64,000 nucleotides of DNA from CAYVIB01 sp964451365 (GCA_964451365.1 CAYVIB010000011.1:65640-129639), one strand, 5' to 3'. Counted from the stretch's first letter, positions 1 through 9,526 are shown. Numbers and translations: made by a program. The notes: generated by a model from the sequence alone, not told the origin.

Positions 1-879
1 CGTGATGGTACCCAGGCCCGCCACCATACCGGTGACAATACCGAGCACGCTGGGCTTGCCGAACTTAAACCACTCCATCGCCATCCATGCCAGGGAGCCG
101 GCCGCCGCTGAAATGTGGGTGACCAGCATGGCCATGGCCGCGTCTTCGCTGGCAGCCAGCGCGCTACCCGCGTTAAACCCGAACCAGCCCACCCACAGCA
201 TACCGGCACCGGTAACCGCCATGGTCATATTGTGCGGGCGCATGGGGGTATCCGGAAAGCCGTTGCGGTTACCGATCATGAGCGCAGTCACCAGGGCAGC
301 CACGCCGGCGGTAATATGCACCACCATGCCACCCGCGAAATCCAGCGCACCGATGCCGGATAACCAACCACCGCCCCACACCCAGTGGCAGATTGGCGCA
401 TAAACCAGGGCGATCCAGAGAAAGCTGTAGATCAATACGGAAGAAAACTTCATTCGCTCGGCGAACGCACCCACGATCAGGGCCGGTGTGATAATAACGA
501 AAGTCATCTGGAAAACCGCGAACAGCGGTTCCGGAATGTCGCCGGACAAACTGCCTTTGCCCATGCCGCTAAAAAAGAGGTTGGAAAAATCGCCAATTAT
601 CAAATTGCCTTCACCAAAACTCAGGCTGTAGGCAAACACAAACCAGCTTAAAGAAGCCACGCAGGCGATGGCGAAACATTGCATCAGGACGGAAAGTACA
701 TTTTTGCTTCGCACCAGGCCGCCGTAAAACAGCGACAGGCCCGGCAGGGTCATAAACAAAACCAGGGCGGTCGAAGTTAATATCCACGCGGTGTTGGCAC
801 CATTGAGCTCTTGCGCGAGGGCCACGCCGGGAGTACCCAGCAACACCGCACAGGCAAGCAGGCGAGTCAGGACTTTCAT
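1..879 (-). CDS. amtB: Ammonium transporter, N-terminal part (C-terminus beyond window)
   Basis: Inner-membrane ammonium channel of the Amt/Mep/Rh family. The minus-strand frame opens with ATG at 879, seven bases after AGGAG, and stays open to the window edge (293 codons; relatives have about 400-430). A signal-peptide-like leader ends near residue 22 (GVALA-Q), as in other AmtB proteins. It is followed by the family signature LPGLSLFYGGLVRSKN at about 45-60 and by DFAGGMVVHITAG at about 180-192. The latter holds the conserved pore-region Asp180 and His188, equivalent to Asp160/His168 of mature E. coli AmtB. In many proteobacteria glnK (PII) precedes amtB; here the gene upstream is tgpA and no glnK is present, so any PII gene must lie elsewhere. 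No canonical sigma-54 promoter was found in the 224-bp upstream gap. Identification is secure; only the 3' end is missing. Confidence 0.95.
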   Translation of the reverse strand, partial: MKVLTRLLACAVLLGTPGVALAQELNGANTAWILTSTALVLFMTLPGLSLFYGGLVRSKNVLSVLMQCFAIACVASLSWFVFAYSLSFGEGNLIIGDFSNLFFSGMGKGSLSGDIPEPLFAVFQMTFVIITPALIVGAFAERMKFSSVLIYSFLWIALVYAPICHWVWGGGWLSGIGALDFAGGMVVHITAGVAALVTALMIGNRNGFPDTPMRPHNMTMAVTGAGMLWVGWFGFNAGSALAASEDAAMAMLVTHISAAAGSLAWMAMEWFKFGKPSVLGIVTGMVAGLGTIT

Positions 880-1103
880 TGTTCGCTCCTATCGTTTTTT
901 ATCTTATTTTCGGTAGTTGTTTTTTTATATTCGGAGCGCTTGCTTTTGCACCAGCCAGGCTCCCGGTTCCTGAAGACAATTTTTATTATTCAAGGACTCT
1001 TTTCAATTAAGGGAATGGCGACGCCGGCGGCAAACAGCCGGACACCCGCGCCGCCGCTAACCTTATCACAACGCGGATAAAAACACAGCGCCACCGTTAG
1101 CAG

Positions 1104-3104
1104 CTAAAACCTGCCGACCGCATCATGCAGGCTCGGCAGGAGATTTTCCCGCCCCTGGTAACACACCTGGTTGTAAAGTCCCGTTACGTGGGCTATGTCC
1201 CTCTTGCGATCGGGACAGGCAGCCGCCGCGCGCCGCGCAAAATCCCCCGGCGTCTCGCCCATCGCCCGTTCCAGACCGTATTTTTTGAGTTTGTCCTGAA
1301 AGCGCAGGTAAAGGCGCTTTTCCATTGGCAGTTTTACCTTTCGCTCCCAGGTCATCCAGGCCAGGTAGGCTCCTATCACAAGCGCGCAACTACCCAACAG
1401 GAATAGCGCGATCCTCCAGGCGTCGGTGCCGCCGAGGAGCCTGTCAATAAAACCTCGCTGGCGCTCGCTATCGTATTCGAGCACCCAGCGATGCCACAGG
1501 TAACCCAATACATCCCAGCGCTGCCGGAGTTTGCGTACCAGATCGAAGCGCAAAAGACCGCGATCAACCAGTTCCCGTTCCGATTCATCGATGGCATCCC
1601 GCAGTCCATGTTCGATACGGGATGGCGCGACCGAGGCAGTGGGGTCCACCCGTACCCATCCACGCCCTTCCAGCCAGACTTCCGCCCACGCGTGGGCATC
1701 GGATTGCCGCACGACAAGGTAATTTTCCACCGAATTGAATTCGCCCCCCTGATATCCCATTACCACCCGCGCGGGAACGCCCGCCGCGCGCATCAAGAAT
1801 ACGAAACTGCTGGAAAAATGCTCGCAGAAGCCGCGCTGGTCGGAAAATAAAAATTCGTCGACGCTGTGTTGACCGTATACCGGGGGCTGCAACGTATAGG
1901 TGAAGCTTTGCCGGAACAGGCTCAATGCCTCGTTAACGATCCCCCGAGGTGACAGGCCCTGCAGCTGCCACTGTTGCGCCAACGCGACCGCCTGGGGATT
2001 TGAACCGGGGGGTAAAGCGGTGGCACGACGCCATTCCCAATTAGTCAGCGGGTCCACCCCGAGCTGATACTGTGGCACGGACACCATTTCATACTGAATC
2101 CGGGTGGCAACGGGCAGGCGACTCGCCAGCAGGTAATCCCTGCCAAAGCCAATCTTGCGATTGCCGCTGTCCACATAAAGTGGCGCCATCAGGGTAAACA
2201 ACCAGTGTTGCTGGTGGGGTTCAAGCATAACGCTGTAGCGGTACACCTCGGCCTGTTCCGGCACCAACAATCCCCAATCCGGCGGCGGACGGGGTGAGGA
2301 CAAGTACTGCCCCGCCCCTCCGCCGAACCCACCCCGGCGCCAGGTCCGGCCATCGAAATAATCCAGCACCAGCCCTCTCCAGTACCTTAGCGGCGGGGGC
2401 GGTATGTCGGCGGTCGGCTCTCCTTCCGCCGTTTCAAAAGTCACCCGAAACGCAAGCTGGTTGGACTGGATCAGGTTGCTGATTTCGCCGGGCGACATGG
2501 AATCACTGAAACCGGTGGTGCCGGTCGAGGTAATGGACGGCACACCCCAGAGCTGGCCAAAACGCGGAATAACCAGGAACAGAATCAGCATCACAGGCAA
2601 ACTCTGCAGGACAAGCAACCCGCCCTGGCCCAACTGCCGTCGCGCCGATACATTGACCGAGCCGAAGAGCATGCGCAACGTGCCAGCCAGCAACACCAGG
2701 GAAAGCACGCCATAAAACATGGCCAGCAGGGTCTGGGAAAACAGGAACTGCGCGGCCAGGGCGATAAACCCGATGTAGGCGATAAGCAGCACTCCTTTGC
2801 GGTTGTGCACTTCAATTACCTTTAACGCGAAGGAGCAGGCCAGCAGGCCCACCATCGGTTCAACCGCGAATTTGCCCGAATAGGAAGCCAACAATCCGCC
2901 GACACAGCCCAGCCCCAGGCCCAACTTGATAAAGTAGCCGGGAAATGGCCAGACTCCCCTGAATATCTGTATACGCCAGACAGTGGCCACCAGCCAGACC
3001 ACCGGCACCCACACCGGCAGGTAAAAGAACAGCGGCAGTAACACCACACTCTGGGCCGCCAGCATCCAGCCCAGGGCGCTTCGGTTAACGCTGTCTTTAA
3101 ACAC
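1104..3104 (-). CDS. tgpA: TgpA-type membrane transglutaminase (DUF3488 + transglutaminase core + DUF4129)
   Basis: Inner-membrane protein with a periplasmic transglutaminase domain, related to Pseudomonas aeruginosa TgpA. The N-terminus carries about six hydrophobic segments (roughly residues 12-190). The periplasmic core has the Cys-His-Asp triad: Cys427 in RGFCEHF, His471 in SDAHAWAEVW and Asp487 in WVRVDPTAS. One more membrane span and a short cytoplasmic DUF4129-like tail follow. I chose the GTG at 3104: it overlaps the stop of the DUF58 gene by 8 bp, follows a G-rich stretch, and gives 666 residues, close to the Pseudomonas protein. A TTG at 3170 would extend it by 22 residues and overlap the previous gene by 74 bp. 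It is the last gene of a moxR-DUF58-tgpA unit. The natural substrate is not evident from sequence. Confidence 0.88.
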   Translation of the reverse strand: MFKDSVNRSALGWMLAAQSVVLLPLFFYLPVWVPVVWLVATVWRIQIFRGVWPFPGYFIKLGLGLGCVGGLLASYSGKFAVEPMVGLLACSFALKVIEVHNRKGVLLIAYIGFIALAAQFLFSQTLLAMFYGVLSLVLLAGTLRMLFGSVNVSARRQLGQGGLLVLQSLPVMLILFLVIPRFGQLWGVPSITSTGTTGFSDSMSPGEISNLIQSNQLAFRVTFETAEGEPTADIPPPPLRYWRGLVLDYFDGRTWRRGGFGGGAGQYLSSPRPPPDWGLLVPEQAEVYRYSVMLEPHQQHWLFTLMAPLYVDSGNRKIGFGRDYLLASRLPVATRIQYEMVSVPQYQLGVDPLTNWEWRRATALPPGSNPQAVALAQQWQLQGLSPRGIVNEALSLFRQSFTYTLQPPVYGQHSVDEFLFSDQRGFCEHFSSSFVFLMRAAGVPARVVMGYQGGEFNSVENYLVVRQSDAHAWAEVWLEGRGWVRVDPTASVAPSRIEHGLRDAIDESERELVDRGLLRFDLVRKLRQRWDVLGYLWHRWVLEYDSERQRGFIDRLLGGTDAWRIALFLLGSCALVIGAYLAWMTWERKVKLPMEKRLYLRFQDKLKKYGLERAMGETPGDFARRAAAACPDRKRDIAHVTGLYNQVCYQGRENLLPSLHDAVGRF

Positions 3105-4128
3105 GACCCGCCCCCCGGATTTCAAACGGCGGTTGCTGGCCGAAGGAGGCCAGGGCCCGCAGCACTTCAAGCTTATGGCTGTGCCCCTTGTCCGGCGGAA
3201 TCACGATATCCGGCAGGCGCAAGCCGTAGTTTTCATCCCGCAGGTCATATTCCAGGGCCCAATGGCACAGGCCCGACAACTTCTCTTCCGGATCTCCTCC
3301 CGGGATCGAGTCGTAGTCAAGCCAGATTTCGCGCGAGACAGTTTGGCTGAACTCCTTGATAAACAGGCCCTTGCCACGGGCAAACGGTTTCCAGGCGATG
3401 TGGTTGATGGGGTCACCCGGGCGATAACCCACCAGATGACTGAAGTCCTCACCGCCGCGAATGGGGTGCTCCTCCTCACCGTCGTCGTCCGCGACGATTG
3501 ATCCGGGCTCCGCTACCGCAAGGGGCCGTGGGTAAACCAGCGCCGCCACGCGCCAGTTCAGCCAGGTACCACAGCGCAGCAGTCCCAGCGGGTACTCGCT
3601 GTTGACCCGCAACCGCCCCGGCACCAGCCAGCCCCTGCCAGCCGAACGCAGGGGAACGCTGACCAGGGTTTTCTGTTTTTTTTCCACATCGACGTATTTA
3701 ACCGGAAGGTCGCTGTCCTGCCAGCGGAATTCCAGGTTTTCCACCGCGGCATTCTTTCCTTCGATACTGAAAATAAATTCAACGTCTTCGCCGGCAAAAG
3801 CCGGCGTCGCGGACTCAAAACGAATTTTCAACCCGGAGAGGTTTGCATAGGTATGCAGAATGGTAACTATAAAAAGGCTGACCAGGAAAAAAGCCAGCGC
3901 CAGTACCAGGTTGTTTTGGTAGTTCGTACCCAGCAGCCACAACAAAAAAATCAGGCCGGTAAATACAAGGCCGCGAAAGGTGGGAAAAATATAAAGCCGT
4001 TGTTGCGTTAGCGTGTGTTCAACCGCGGGCGGTACGCGTCCATCTATCCAGCGGTAAAACCGTGAACGATAGTAGTGATTGATGTCCCGAATCGGCCCGA
4101 ATCCCGAAAACCCAGAGGCTATTTTCAT
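3097..4128 (-). CDS. DUF58 domain protein with two membrane segments
   Basis: A 343-residue member of the DUF58 family, proteins usually encoded next to MoxR ATPases and transglutaminase-like proteins. Two adjacent hydrophobic segments occur at about 50-90 (GLVFTGLIFLLWLLG and LVLALAFFLVSLFIVTIL), followed by a soluble region. The DUF58 hallmark GDPINHIAWKPFARGKGLFIKEF lies at about 240-262. The protein lacks an obvious complete MIDAS motif. It starts with ATG at 4128, 31 bp after moxR ends, and its stop overlaps the GTG of tgpA, so the three genes look translationally coupled. In related loci these proteins are thought to act with MoxR on envelope proteins; here that is inference from the neighbourhood. 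Confidence 0.85.
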   Translation of the reverse strand: MKIASGFSGFGPIRDINHYYRSRFYRWIDGRVPPAVEHTLTQQRLYIFPTFRGLVFTGLIFLLWLLGTNYQNNLVLALAFFLVSLFIVTILHTYANLSGLKIRFESATPAFAGEDVEFIFSIEGKNAAVENLEFRWQDSDLPVKYVDVEKKQKTLVSVPLRSAGRGWLVPGRLRVNSEYPLGLLRCGTWLNWRVAALVYPRPLAVAEPGSIVADDDGEEEHPIRGGEDFSHLVGYRPGDPINHIAWKPFARGKGLFIKEFSQTVSREIWLDYDSIPGGDPEEKLSGLCHWALEYDLRDENYGLRLPDIVIPPDKGHSHKLEVLRALASFGQQPPFEIRGAGRV

Positions 4129-4159
4129 CGGATTGTATCCATCACCGGGTCGCCAACCA

Positions 4160-5086
4160 TCAGATCACATCAACGTTCGCCAACAGGTGATCCACCAGGG
4201 GTTCGGTAATGGCGCCGGGCGATCGCATTGAGCGGCTGTGAACACCGTGAATACGGTGCCCGACCACAACCGGCGCCACGATTTGCAGATCTTCGGGAAG
4301 CACATGTTCCCGGCCCTCGATCAGCGCCCAGGATTTTGCCGCTTTCAAAAACGCGAGGGCGCCGCGCGGCGAAAGGCCATGGCTGAAGCTCTCATCCACC
4401 CGGGTGAACTCCACCAACCGCTGCAGGTAATCCAGCAATTGATCAGTGGCTTTTACCTCATTGACCGAGGCTTGTATTTTTTTCAGTTCTTCCAAAGTGA
4501 TAGCCGGTTCCATGTCCGCCAGGCGTTGCCGCGGATCAACCCCATTAAACAACAGGCGCTCGGATTCAGGTGTCGGGTAGCCGAGGGTAATTCGCATCAG
4601 AAAGCGGTCCAGCTGGGATTCAGGCAGAGGGTAAGTGCCCGCCTGGGACAGCGGGTTTTGGGTCGCGATTACGAAAAAGGGTTGCGGCAAATTGCGCGTC
4701 TGGCCCTCTATGGTTACCTGCTGCTCTTCCATTGCCTCCAGTAGCGCGCTTTGGGTTTTGGGTGTGGTGCGATTTATTTCATCCGCCAGCAACACCTGGG
4801 TAAATACCGGACCCTCATGAAAACGAAACTCCGCTTTCGTTTGGTCGAAAATCGCCACGCCCAGAATATCCGCGGGTAACAAGTCGCTGGTAAATTGAAT
4901 GCGCTCATAACTCAGGCCCAGCACCCTGGCCAGGCACTGCGCGAGTGTGGTTTTACCCATGCCGGGCAAATCCTCGATCAGCAAATGTCCCCTGGCAAAC
5001 AGGCAGGCCAGCGCCAGTTTTACCTGCTCTTCCTTACCCAACAGAACCTGACCGATGGCATCGATGATTTGATTGATTTTATTCAT
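4160..5086 (-). CDS. MoxR family AAA+ ATPase
   Basis: A 308-residue AAA+ ATPase of the MoxR family, chaperone-like ATPases that act with DUF58 or von Willebrand A-type partners. Walker A is PGMGKTT (Lys45) and Walker B is LLADEINR at about 105-112. Sensor 1 is in VIATQNPLSQAGTYPLPESQ and sensor 2 is near LSPRGALAFLKAAK. The region DLLPADILGVAIFD is typical of the family. It is the first gene of the moxR-DUF58-tgpA operon. Its ATG at 5086 is separated from the VanZ-like gene by 64 bp. No promoter stood out. Confidence 0.93.
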   Translation of the reverse strand: MNKINQIIDAIGQVLLGKEEQVKLALACLFARGHLLIEDLPGMGKTTLAQCLARVLGLSYERIQFTSDLLPADILGVAIFDQTKAEFRFHEGPVFTQVLLADEINRTTPKTQSALLEAMEEQQVTIEGQTRNLPQPFFVIATQNPLSQAGTYPLPESQLDRFLMRITLGYPTPESERLLFNGVDPRQRLADMEPAITLEELKKIQASVNEVKATDQLLDYLQRLVEFTRVDESFSHGLSPRGALAFLKAAKSWALIEGREHVLPEDLQIVAPVVVGHRIHGVHSRSMRSPGAITEPLVDHLLANVDVI

Positions 5087-5150
5087 TCGTAAAGTCTTGC
5101 TGTGTCGGAAAATCGCACATTTAGTGCCCCTCTATTGGGAGTGACCTTTT

Positions 5151-6119
5151 TTATTCTAGTCGAAAGTTATCAAAATAAAGCGTGTAGGGGCGGGGTGGAC
5201 GCAACATGTATACCATTGTGCCGAAAACATGCTCCATATCCATTTTCCGCGTGCTGGGCCCACGCGTGATATCGTCGATGGCCACTTTTATTTCGCGGTG
5301 CCCCGGTTTGATTTCGTACGTCCGGTTAAAGCGATCGGCATGCCGGTTGTTGTGGTGTTTATCGTTGATGCGCAATACCAGTTGCAGTTCCTGTTGCTGC
5401 GGATTAAAGACTTCAAATACAAAATAATTGTAGTTTCGCCAATCGTCACTGACGTCCCGCGAAATCAAACCCGGCCAGGGACCGGTGTCGAAATCCACTT
5501 TTACCACGTTGGAGGAGTTTTCCTTCCAATCCCCTGGCGCGGGAACAATGGAATAACTCGCCGAATATTCGGTATCGATAAATTTATTCAACCAGGTATT
5601 TTCAAAATCCGCGATAAGGGGAAACGCCCGGTCCCGTTGATAACCCGCATACAACCACAGCAGCGGTGACGACAGGCTGACGGTAAGTAATGCTGACGCG
5701 CCAGCCAAATAAATTATTCTTAAAGCGCGCTTTGCATAGAAGGACAAAAACACAGCGCCACCGGCGGCGGCGCCGATAGTATCCAAAAACAGATCCGACC
5801 AGGATGAATCCCGCCCGACCATGGTGGACTGGATAATTTCAACCGCCGCACCGGTAACGACACAAGCCAATACCGAGGCGACAACAACAATTTTTATATT
5901 CCCCGACGGCCGCAACTTTCGGAACAATACTGCCAGCACCAACGCCAGGCACCAAAATATCAGCGCGTGTCCGGAATCCTGCAGCGCCGCCTGAAATTGC
6001 GACTTTCCCGACAGATGATAATTAACCAGTAACCAGATGGTGCATGTCGTCGCGGCAAGACAAAGCAGGAGTAATGCAACAGTGCGGTAACGGCCAGATG
6101 AATAAGGGAGTGGCTTCAA
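5151..6119 (-). CDS. VanZ-like membrane protein fused to a C-terminal carbohydrate-binding-like domain
   Basis: A 322-residue protein with two parts. Residues about 10-165 form five hydrophobic segments with the VanZ-like pattern, including GHALIFWCLALVLAVLFRK and a loop with DLFLDTIGAAAGG. Residues about 170-322 form a soluble beta-rich domain ending in YTLYFDNFRLE. That ending resembles CBM11/CIA30-like galactose-binding folds, in which the final strand carries a similar FDNI/FDNFxL pattern; this assignment is by eye. The start is TTG at 6119, seven bases after AAAGGA with an in-frame stop just upstream, and no ATG suits better. The gene follows metZ by 43 bp and may be the tail of the cvpA-purF-metZ transcript. 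The fused domain probably lies on the periplasmic side and could bind envelope or external glycans. Function is unknown. Confidence 0.75.
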   Translation of the reverse strand: MKPLPYSSGRYRTVALLLLCLAATTCTIWLLVNYHLSGKSQFQAALQDSGHALIFWCLALVLAVLFRKLRPSGNIKIVVVASVLACVVTGAAVEIIQSTMVGRDSSWSDLFLDTIGAAAGGAVFLSFYAKRALRIIYLAGASALLTVSLSSPLLWLYAGYQRDRAFPLIADFENTWLNKFIDTEYSASYSIVPAPGDWKENSSNVVKVDFDTGPWPGLISRDVSDDWRNYNYFVFEVFNPQQQELQLVLRINDKHHNNRHADRFNRTYEIKPGHREIKVAIDDITRGPSTRKMDMEHVFGTMVYMLRPPRPYTLYFDNFRLE

Positions 6120-6162
6120 CCCAATATCCTTTTAAATTGAGAGACTCGACTACAGGCGAAGA

Positions 6163-7359
6163 TCAAAGGCTTCCCAGTCCCCGCTCAAGGTCGGCAATAA
6201 TATCTTTTGGGTCTTCCAGCCCCATGGCGATGCGAATCAGGTTGTCCGAAATTCCCGCCAGACGCTTTTCATCGTCACTCAACCTTCCGTGAGTGGTGGT
6301 AGCCGGATGCACAATGGTCGATTTGGCGTCACCGAGATTCGCGGTCAGCGAAAGTATTCGGGTGGAGTCTATAACATGCCAGGCTTCCGCCCTGCCGCCC
6401 TTCACTTTGAACGACAATACACCGCCGAATGCCTTCTGTTGTTTCGCCGCAAGCGCGTGCCCGGGGTGTGAGGGCAAACCGGCATAAAAAACCTGCTCGA
6501 CATTTTCGTGCGCATGCAACCACTCGGCAATCGCCTGCGCATTGGCCGAGTGCGCTTCCATTCTAAGACGTAATGTTTCCAACCCTTTCAGGAACACCCA
6601 GGCGTTAAAGGGGCTCATTGTCGGACCGCAGGAACGGATAACACCGAGTACCTCGCTCATTTCCTCCTTGCGCCCCACCACCGCGCCGCCGAGACAACGG
6701 CCCTGCCCGTCCAGGTATTTTGTGGCGGAATGAATAACGATATCGGCACCGAGTTCCAGCGGTTTTTGCAACGCGGGAGTACAAAAGCAATTATCCACCA
6801 CCAACAACACGTTATTTGCCTTCGCCAATTCCGCCAGCCTGGCGATATCCGCGACTTCACACAGGGGATTGGACGGCGATTCCAGCAATAAAAATTTTGT
6901 TTTCCCGGTAATGGCGCCGGCCCAGGCAGAGTAATCGGTCAGCGGCACGAAATCGACATCGACACCGAATTTTTTCATGTACTTGGTAAACAGTACGGTG
7001 GTGGTGCCGAACACACTTCGCGAGCAGACCACATGATCACCCGCCGACAACAATGCAAGGCAGGTGGACAAAATGGCGGCCATGCCTGACGCGGTGGCAA
7101 CACCGGCTTCCGCGCCTTCGAGTGCGGCGATTCTGTCCTGGAACGTTCTAACTGTGGGATTGGTGTAACGGGAATAAACATTACCCGGCTGCTCGCCGGA
7201 AAATTTTGCCGCCGCGTCGGCCGCGGATTCGAATACATAACTCGAGGTGGTAAAAATAGCCTCGCTGTTTTCGCCCTCGGCCGTGCGCACATGCCCGGCC
7301 CTTACCGCCAGGGTATCGAGACCGGCATTTTGCAGAATGTCTTTATCTTTTGTTGTCAT
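6163..7359 (-). CDS. metZ: O-succinylhomoserine sulfhydrylase
   Basis: Cytoplasmic PLP enzyme of the Cys/Met metabolism family. It makes homocysteine directly from O-succinylhomoserine and sulfide in methionine synthesis. The 398 residues contain the cofactor-binding SATKYLDGQGR motif with Lys214, the substrate/cofactor region YSRYTNPT near residue 62-69, and VVDNCFCTP at about 188-195. It lies directly downstream of purF (13-bp gap), as in Pseudomonas, where this neighbour is metZ rather than the paralogues metB or metC. That synteny and the close similarity pattern support the assignment. Start ATG at 7359. Confidence 0.92.
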   Translation of the reverse strand: MTTKDKDILQNAGLDTLAVRAGHVRTAEGENSEAIFTTSSYVFESAADAAAKFSGEQPGNVYSRYTNPTVRTFQDRIAALEGAEAGVATASGMAAILSTCLALLSAGDHVVCSRSVFGTTTVLFTKYMKKFGVDVDFVPLTDYSAWAGAITGKTKFLLLESPSNPLCEVADIARLAELAKANNVLLVVDNCFCTPALQKPLELGADIVIHSATKYLDGQGRCLGGAVVGRKEEMSEVLGVIRSCGPTMSPFNAWVFLKGLETLRLRMEAHSANAQAIAEWLHAHENVEQVFYAGLPSHPGHALAAKQQKAFGGVLSFKVKGGRAEAWHVIDSTRILSLTANLGDAKSTIVHPATTTHGRLSDDEKRLAGISDNLIRIAMGLEDPKDIIADLERGLGSL

Positions 7360-7371
7360 GAAAAGTTTTTG

Positions 7372-8898
7372 TCAATCGTCGTTATGGATGCCGACCATGG
7401 CATAGGCGCTGGCCTTTGCCACTTCAAGCTCGCGCGCTGCCTTGATGGAATCGCTCCGCTCCGCTTCCAGTCGGGCCAGGTAGTTTTCATCCACATCCTG
7501 GGTAACGTAGTTACCGTCAAACACCGAACAATCAAACTGCTTGATTTCCGGGCTGCCCTCGGCGGATGCGGCCACCAAATCCTCGATGTCCTGATAAATC
7601 AACCAGTCGGCGCCGATTTCACGGCAGATTTCATCCACCGTGCGCCCGTGTGCGATCAATTCCTTCGCCGTCGGCATATCGATGCCGTAGACGTTGGGAT
7701 ATTTTACCGCCGGCGCGGCGGAGGCAAAGTAAACCTTGGCCGCTCCCGCTTCCCGGGCAAGGTTGATAATCTGCTGGCAGGTGGTGCCACGCACAATGGA
7801 GTCGTCCACCAGCAGTACGTTTTTGTCGCGGAATTCCAGGTCGATAACGTTCAGCTTCTGGCGCACGGATTTTTTCCGCTGTTGCTGGCCGGGCATGATA
7901 AACGTGCGGCCGATATAACGGTTCTTTACCAGTCCCTCGCGGAATTTCACTCCCAGGGTCTGGGCCAGGGCCTGACCGGCCACCCGGCTGCTGTCGGGAA
8001 TGGGAATAACCACATCGATATCGTGATCCGGCCGCTCGCGCAGGATTTTTTCCGCAAGCTTTTCACCCTGCCTCAGGCGCGCCTTGTAAACCGACACGCC
8101 GTCGATAATGGAGTCCGGACGGGCAAAATAGACGTGCTCAAATATACAGGGACTCAACTTGGGATTGGTGACGCACTGGCGAGTATACAATTCGCCATCG
8201 ACAGTAATAAAGATAGCTTCACCCGGAGCCACGTCTCGAATCAGCTTGTAACCCAATACGTCCAAGGCACAGCTTTCGGACGCGACCATATAGGAGGTGC
8301 CATTTTTCGATTCCTTCGCGCCAAACACCAGCGGCCGGATACCATTGGGGTCGCGAAACGCCAACACGCCGTAGCTGGCGATCATGGAGACTACCGCGTA
8401 ACCGCCCCGAACCCGTTTGTGCACCCGGGCCACGGCATTGAAAATATCGTCCGGCGTCGGGCTCAGCTTGCCCTGCAGTTGCAGTTCGTGGGCGAAGACA
8501 TTAAGCAGCACTTCCGAGTCCGAATCTGTATTCACATGGCGCAGATCCTCCTTGAACAGGTCCTGGCTGAGTTGGGCCGTGTTGGTCAGGTTGCCGTTGT
8601 GTGCCAGGGCAATACCGTACGGCGAATTCACATAGAACGGCTGCGCGAGCGCCGGACCGGAACTGCCGGCGGTGGGATAGCGCACATGACCGATTCCCAT
8701 GTTACCCACCAGGCGCTGCATGTGCCGGCTGCGAAATACATCCCGCACCAGCCCCACCGCCTTTTGCTGCGCCAACTTGCCGTTGTGGCACGTCATGATA
8801 CCCGCGGCATCCTGGCCGCGATGCTGCAGCATGGTAAGCGCGCCATACAGCGAAAGGTTGACGTCGCTTTTACCAACAATACCCACAATACCGCACAT
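7372..8898 (-). CDS. purF: Amidophosphoribosyltransferase
   Basis: First committed enzyme of purine synthesis: it transfers the amide nitrogen of glutamine to PRPP to give 5-phosphoribosylamine. The 508-residue protein starts MCGIVGIVG, so Cys2 becomes the N-terminal glutamine-hydrolysing nucleophile after Met removal. The N-terminal Ntn-hydrolase glutaminase domain spans roughly residues 2-230. The phosphoribosyltransferase domain carries the PRPP loop VLLVDDSIVRGTT at about 360-372. cvpA lies 130 bp upstream and metZ 13 bp downstream, the classic cvpA-purF-metZ order. No PurR-like operator was looked for beyond eye inspection. Confidence 0.97.
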   Translation of the reverse strand: MCGIVGIVGKSDVNLSLYGALTMLQHRGQDAAGIMTCHNGKLAQQKAVGLVRDVFRSRHMQRLVGNMGIGHVRYPTAGSSGPALAQPFYVNSPYGIALAHNGNLTNTAQLSQDLFKEDLRHVNTDSDSEVLLNVFAHELQLQGKLSPTPDDIFNAVARVHKRVRGGYAVVSMIASYGVLAFRDPNGIRPLVFGAKESKNGTSYMVASESCALDVLGYKLIRDVAPGEAIFITVDGELYTRQCVTNPKLSPCIFEHVYFARPDSIIDGVSVYKARLRQGEKLAEKILRERPDHDIDVVIPIPDSSRVAGQALAQTLGVKFREGLVKNRYIGRTFIMPGQQQRKKSVRQKLNVIDLEFRDKNVLLVDDSIVRGTTCQQIINLAREAGAAKVYFASAAPAVKYPNVYGIDMPTAKELIAHGRTVDEICREIGADWLIYQDIEDLVAASAEGSPEIKQFDCSVFDGNYVTQDVDENYLARLEAERSDSIKAARELEVAKASAYAMVGIHNDD

Positions 8899-9028
8899 GT
8901 ACTAAGAAACCCTCATTTGAAACGTGACGCCGCCCCGCATATCAACCCCAATTACCCTACCCCGCCTGCAGCGATTGTATCAGCAGTGGAAGTGTTTGTT
9001 TCACTCCTGAAACGGGGCCAGACTGGCA

Positions 9029-9526
9029 CTAATTAAACAATCCGACGAAAAAATCAACCAGCTGCTTCATTGCCGCCCGGCACCAACCCTCGAATTCAAG
9101 TAATTGGGGGATGAAAAGCGATTCTCGCCACCAGGCGTCCTGGTCAACGGGAACGAGTGCAGGCAAAAACAACAGTATGGCCATAACGACGACAAATCCC
9201 CGTACCAGGCCAAACACCATACCGAACATCCGGTCGGTTCCCGATAATCCTGTCATCCTGACAACTTCACCGATTAAATAGTTCACCATCGCCCCCACCA
9301 CCAGGGTGGCGGCAAACAGAATACCGAATGCCACCATATCGCGAACGGAGGGAGTTTGGATTTGCGATTGCAACAGAAAGGAAAGCTGGTCCCGGAACGT
9401 GATGGCGATAAAAAACGCCAGCACCCAGTTCGCCATGGAAAGGGCTTCCTTGACAAAGCCCCGCTTCAGGCTGATCAGGCTCGATACCAACAGGATTGCC
9501 AGGATGACCCAATCCGCCCAATTCAT
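9029..9526 (-). CDS. cvpA: CvpA family membrane protein
   Basis: Inner-membrane protein related to E. coli CvpA, which is required for colicin V production and linked to envelope homeostasis. From the ATG at 9526 it is 165 residues (E. coli 162) with four hydrophobic segments. It begins MNWADWVILAILLVSSLISL, and a conserved loop reads GLSGTDRMFGMVFGLVRGFVVV. An upstream TTG at 9568 would add 14 charged residues and is unlikely. It precedes purF, as in E. coli and Pseudomonas. On its upstream side it faces a divergent response regulator rather than the SPOR gene found in Pseudomonas. Confidence 0.93.
   Translation of the reverse strand: MNWADWVILAILLVSSLISLKRGFVKEALSMANWVLAFFIAITFRDQLSFLLQSQIQTPSVRDMVAFGILFAATLVVGAMVNYLIGEVVRMTGLSGTDRMFGMVFGLVRGFVVVMAILLFLPALVPVDQDAWWRESLFIPQLLEFEGWCRAAMKQLVDFFVGLFN

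Noticed and set aside
930..960. Possible sigma-54 promoter for amtB (TGGCTGGTGCAAAAGCA on the minus strand)
   Set aside because: The GG-to-GC distance is 11, not the required 10, and the -12 element is poor, so I did not annotate it.
3105..3170. Longer tgpA starting at TTG 3170
   Set aside because: It would overlap the DUF58 gene by 74 bp; the GTG at 3104 overlaps its stop by 8 bp and gives the expected length.
7291..9036. Long plus-strand open frame (581 codons) opposite purF
   Set aside because: It is fully antisense to purF, has no protein-family features, and results from codon bias in the real gene.
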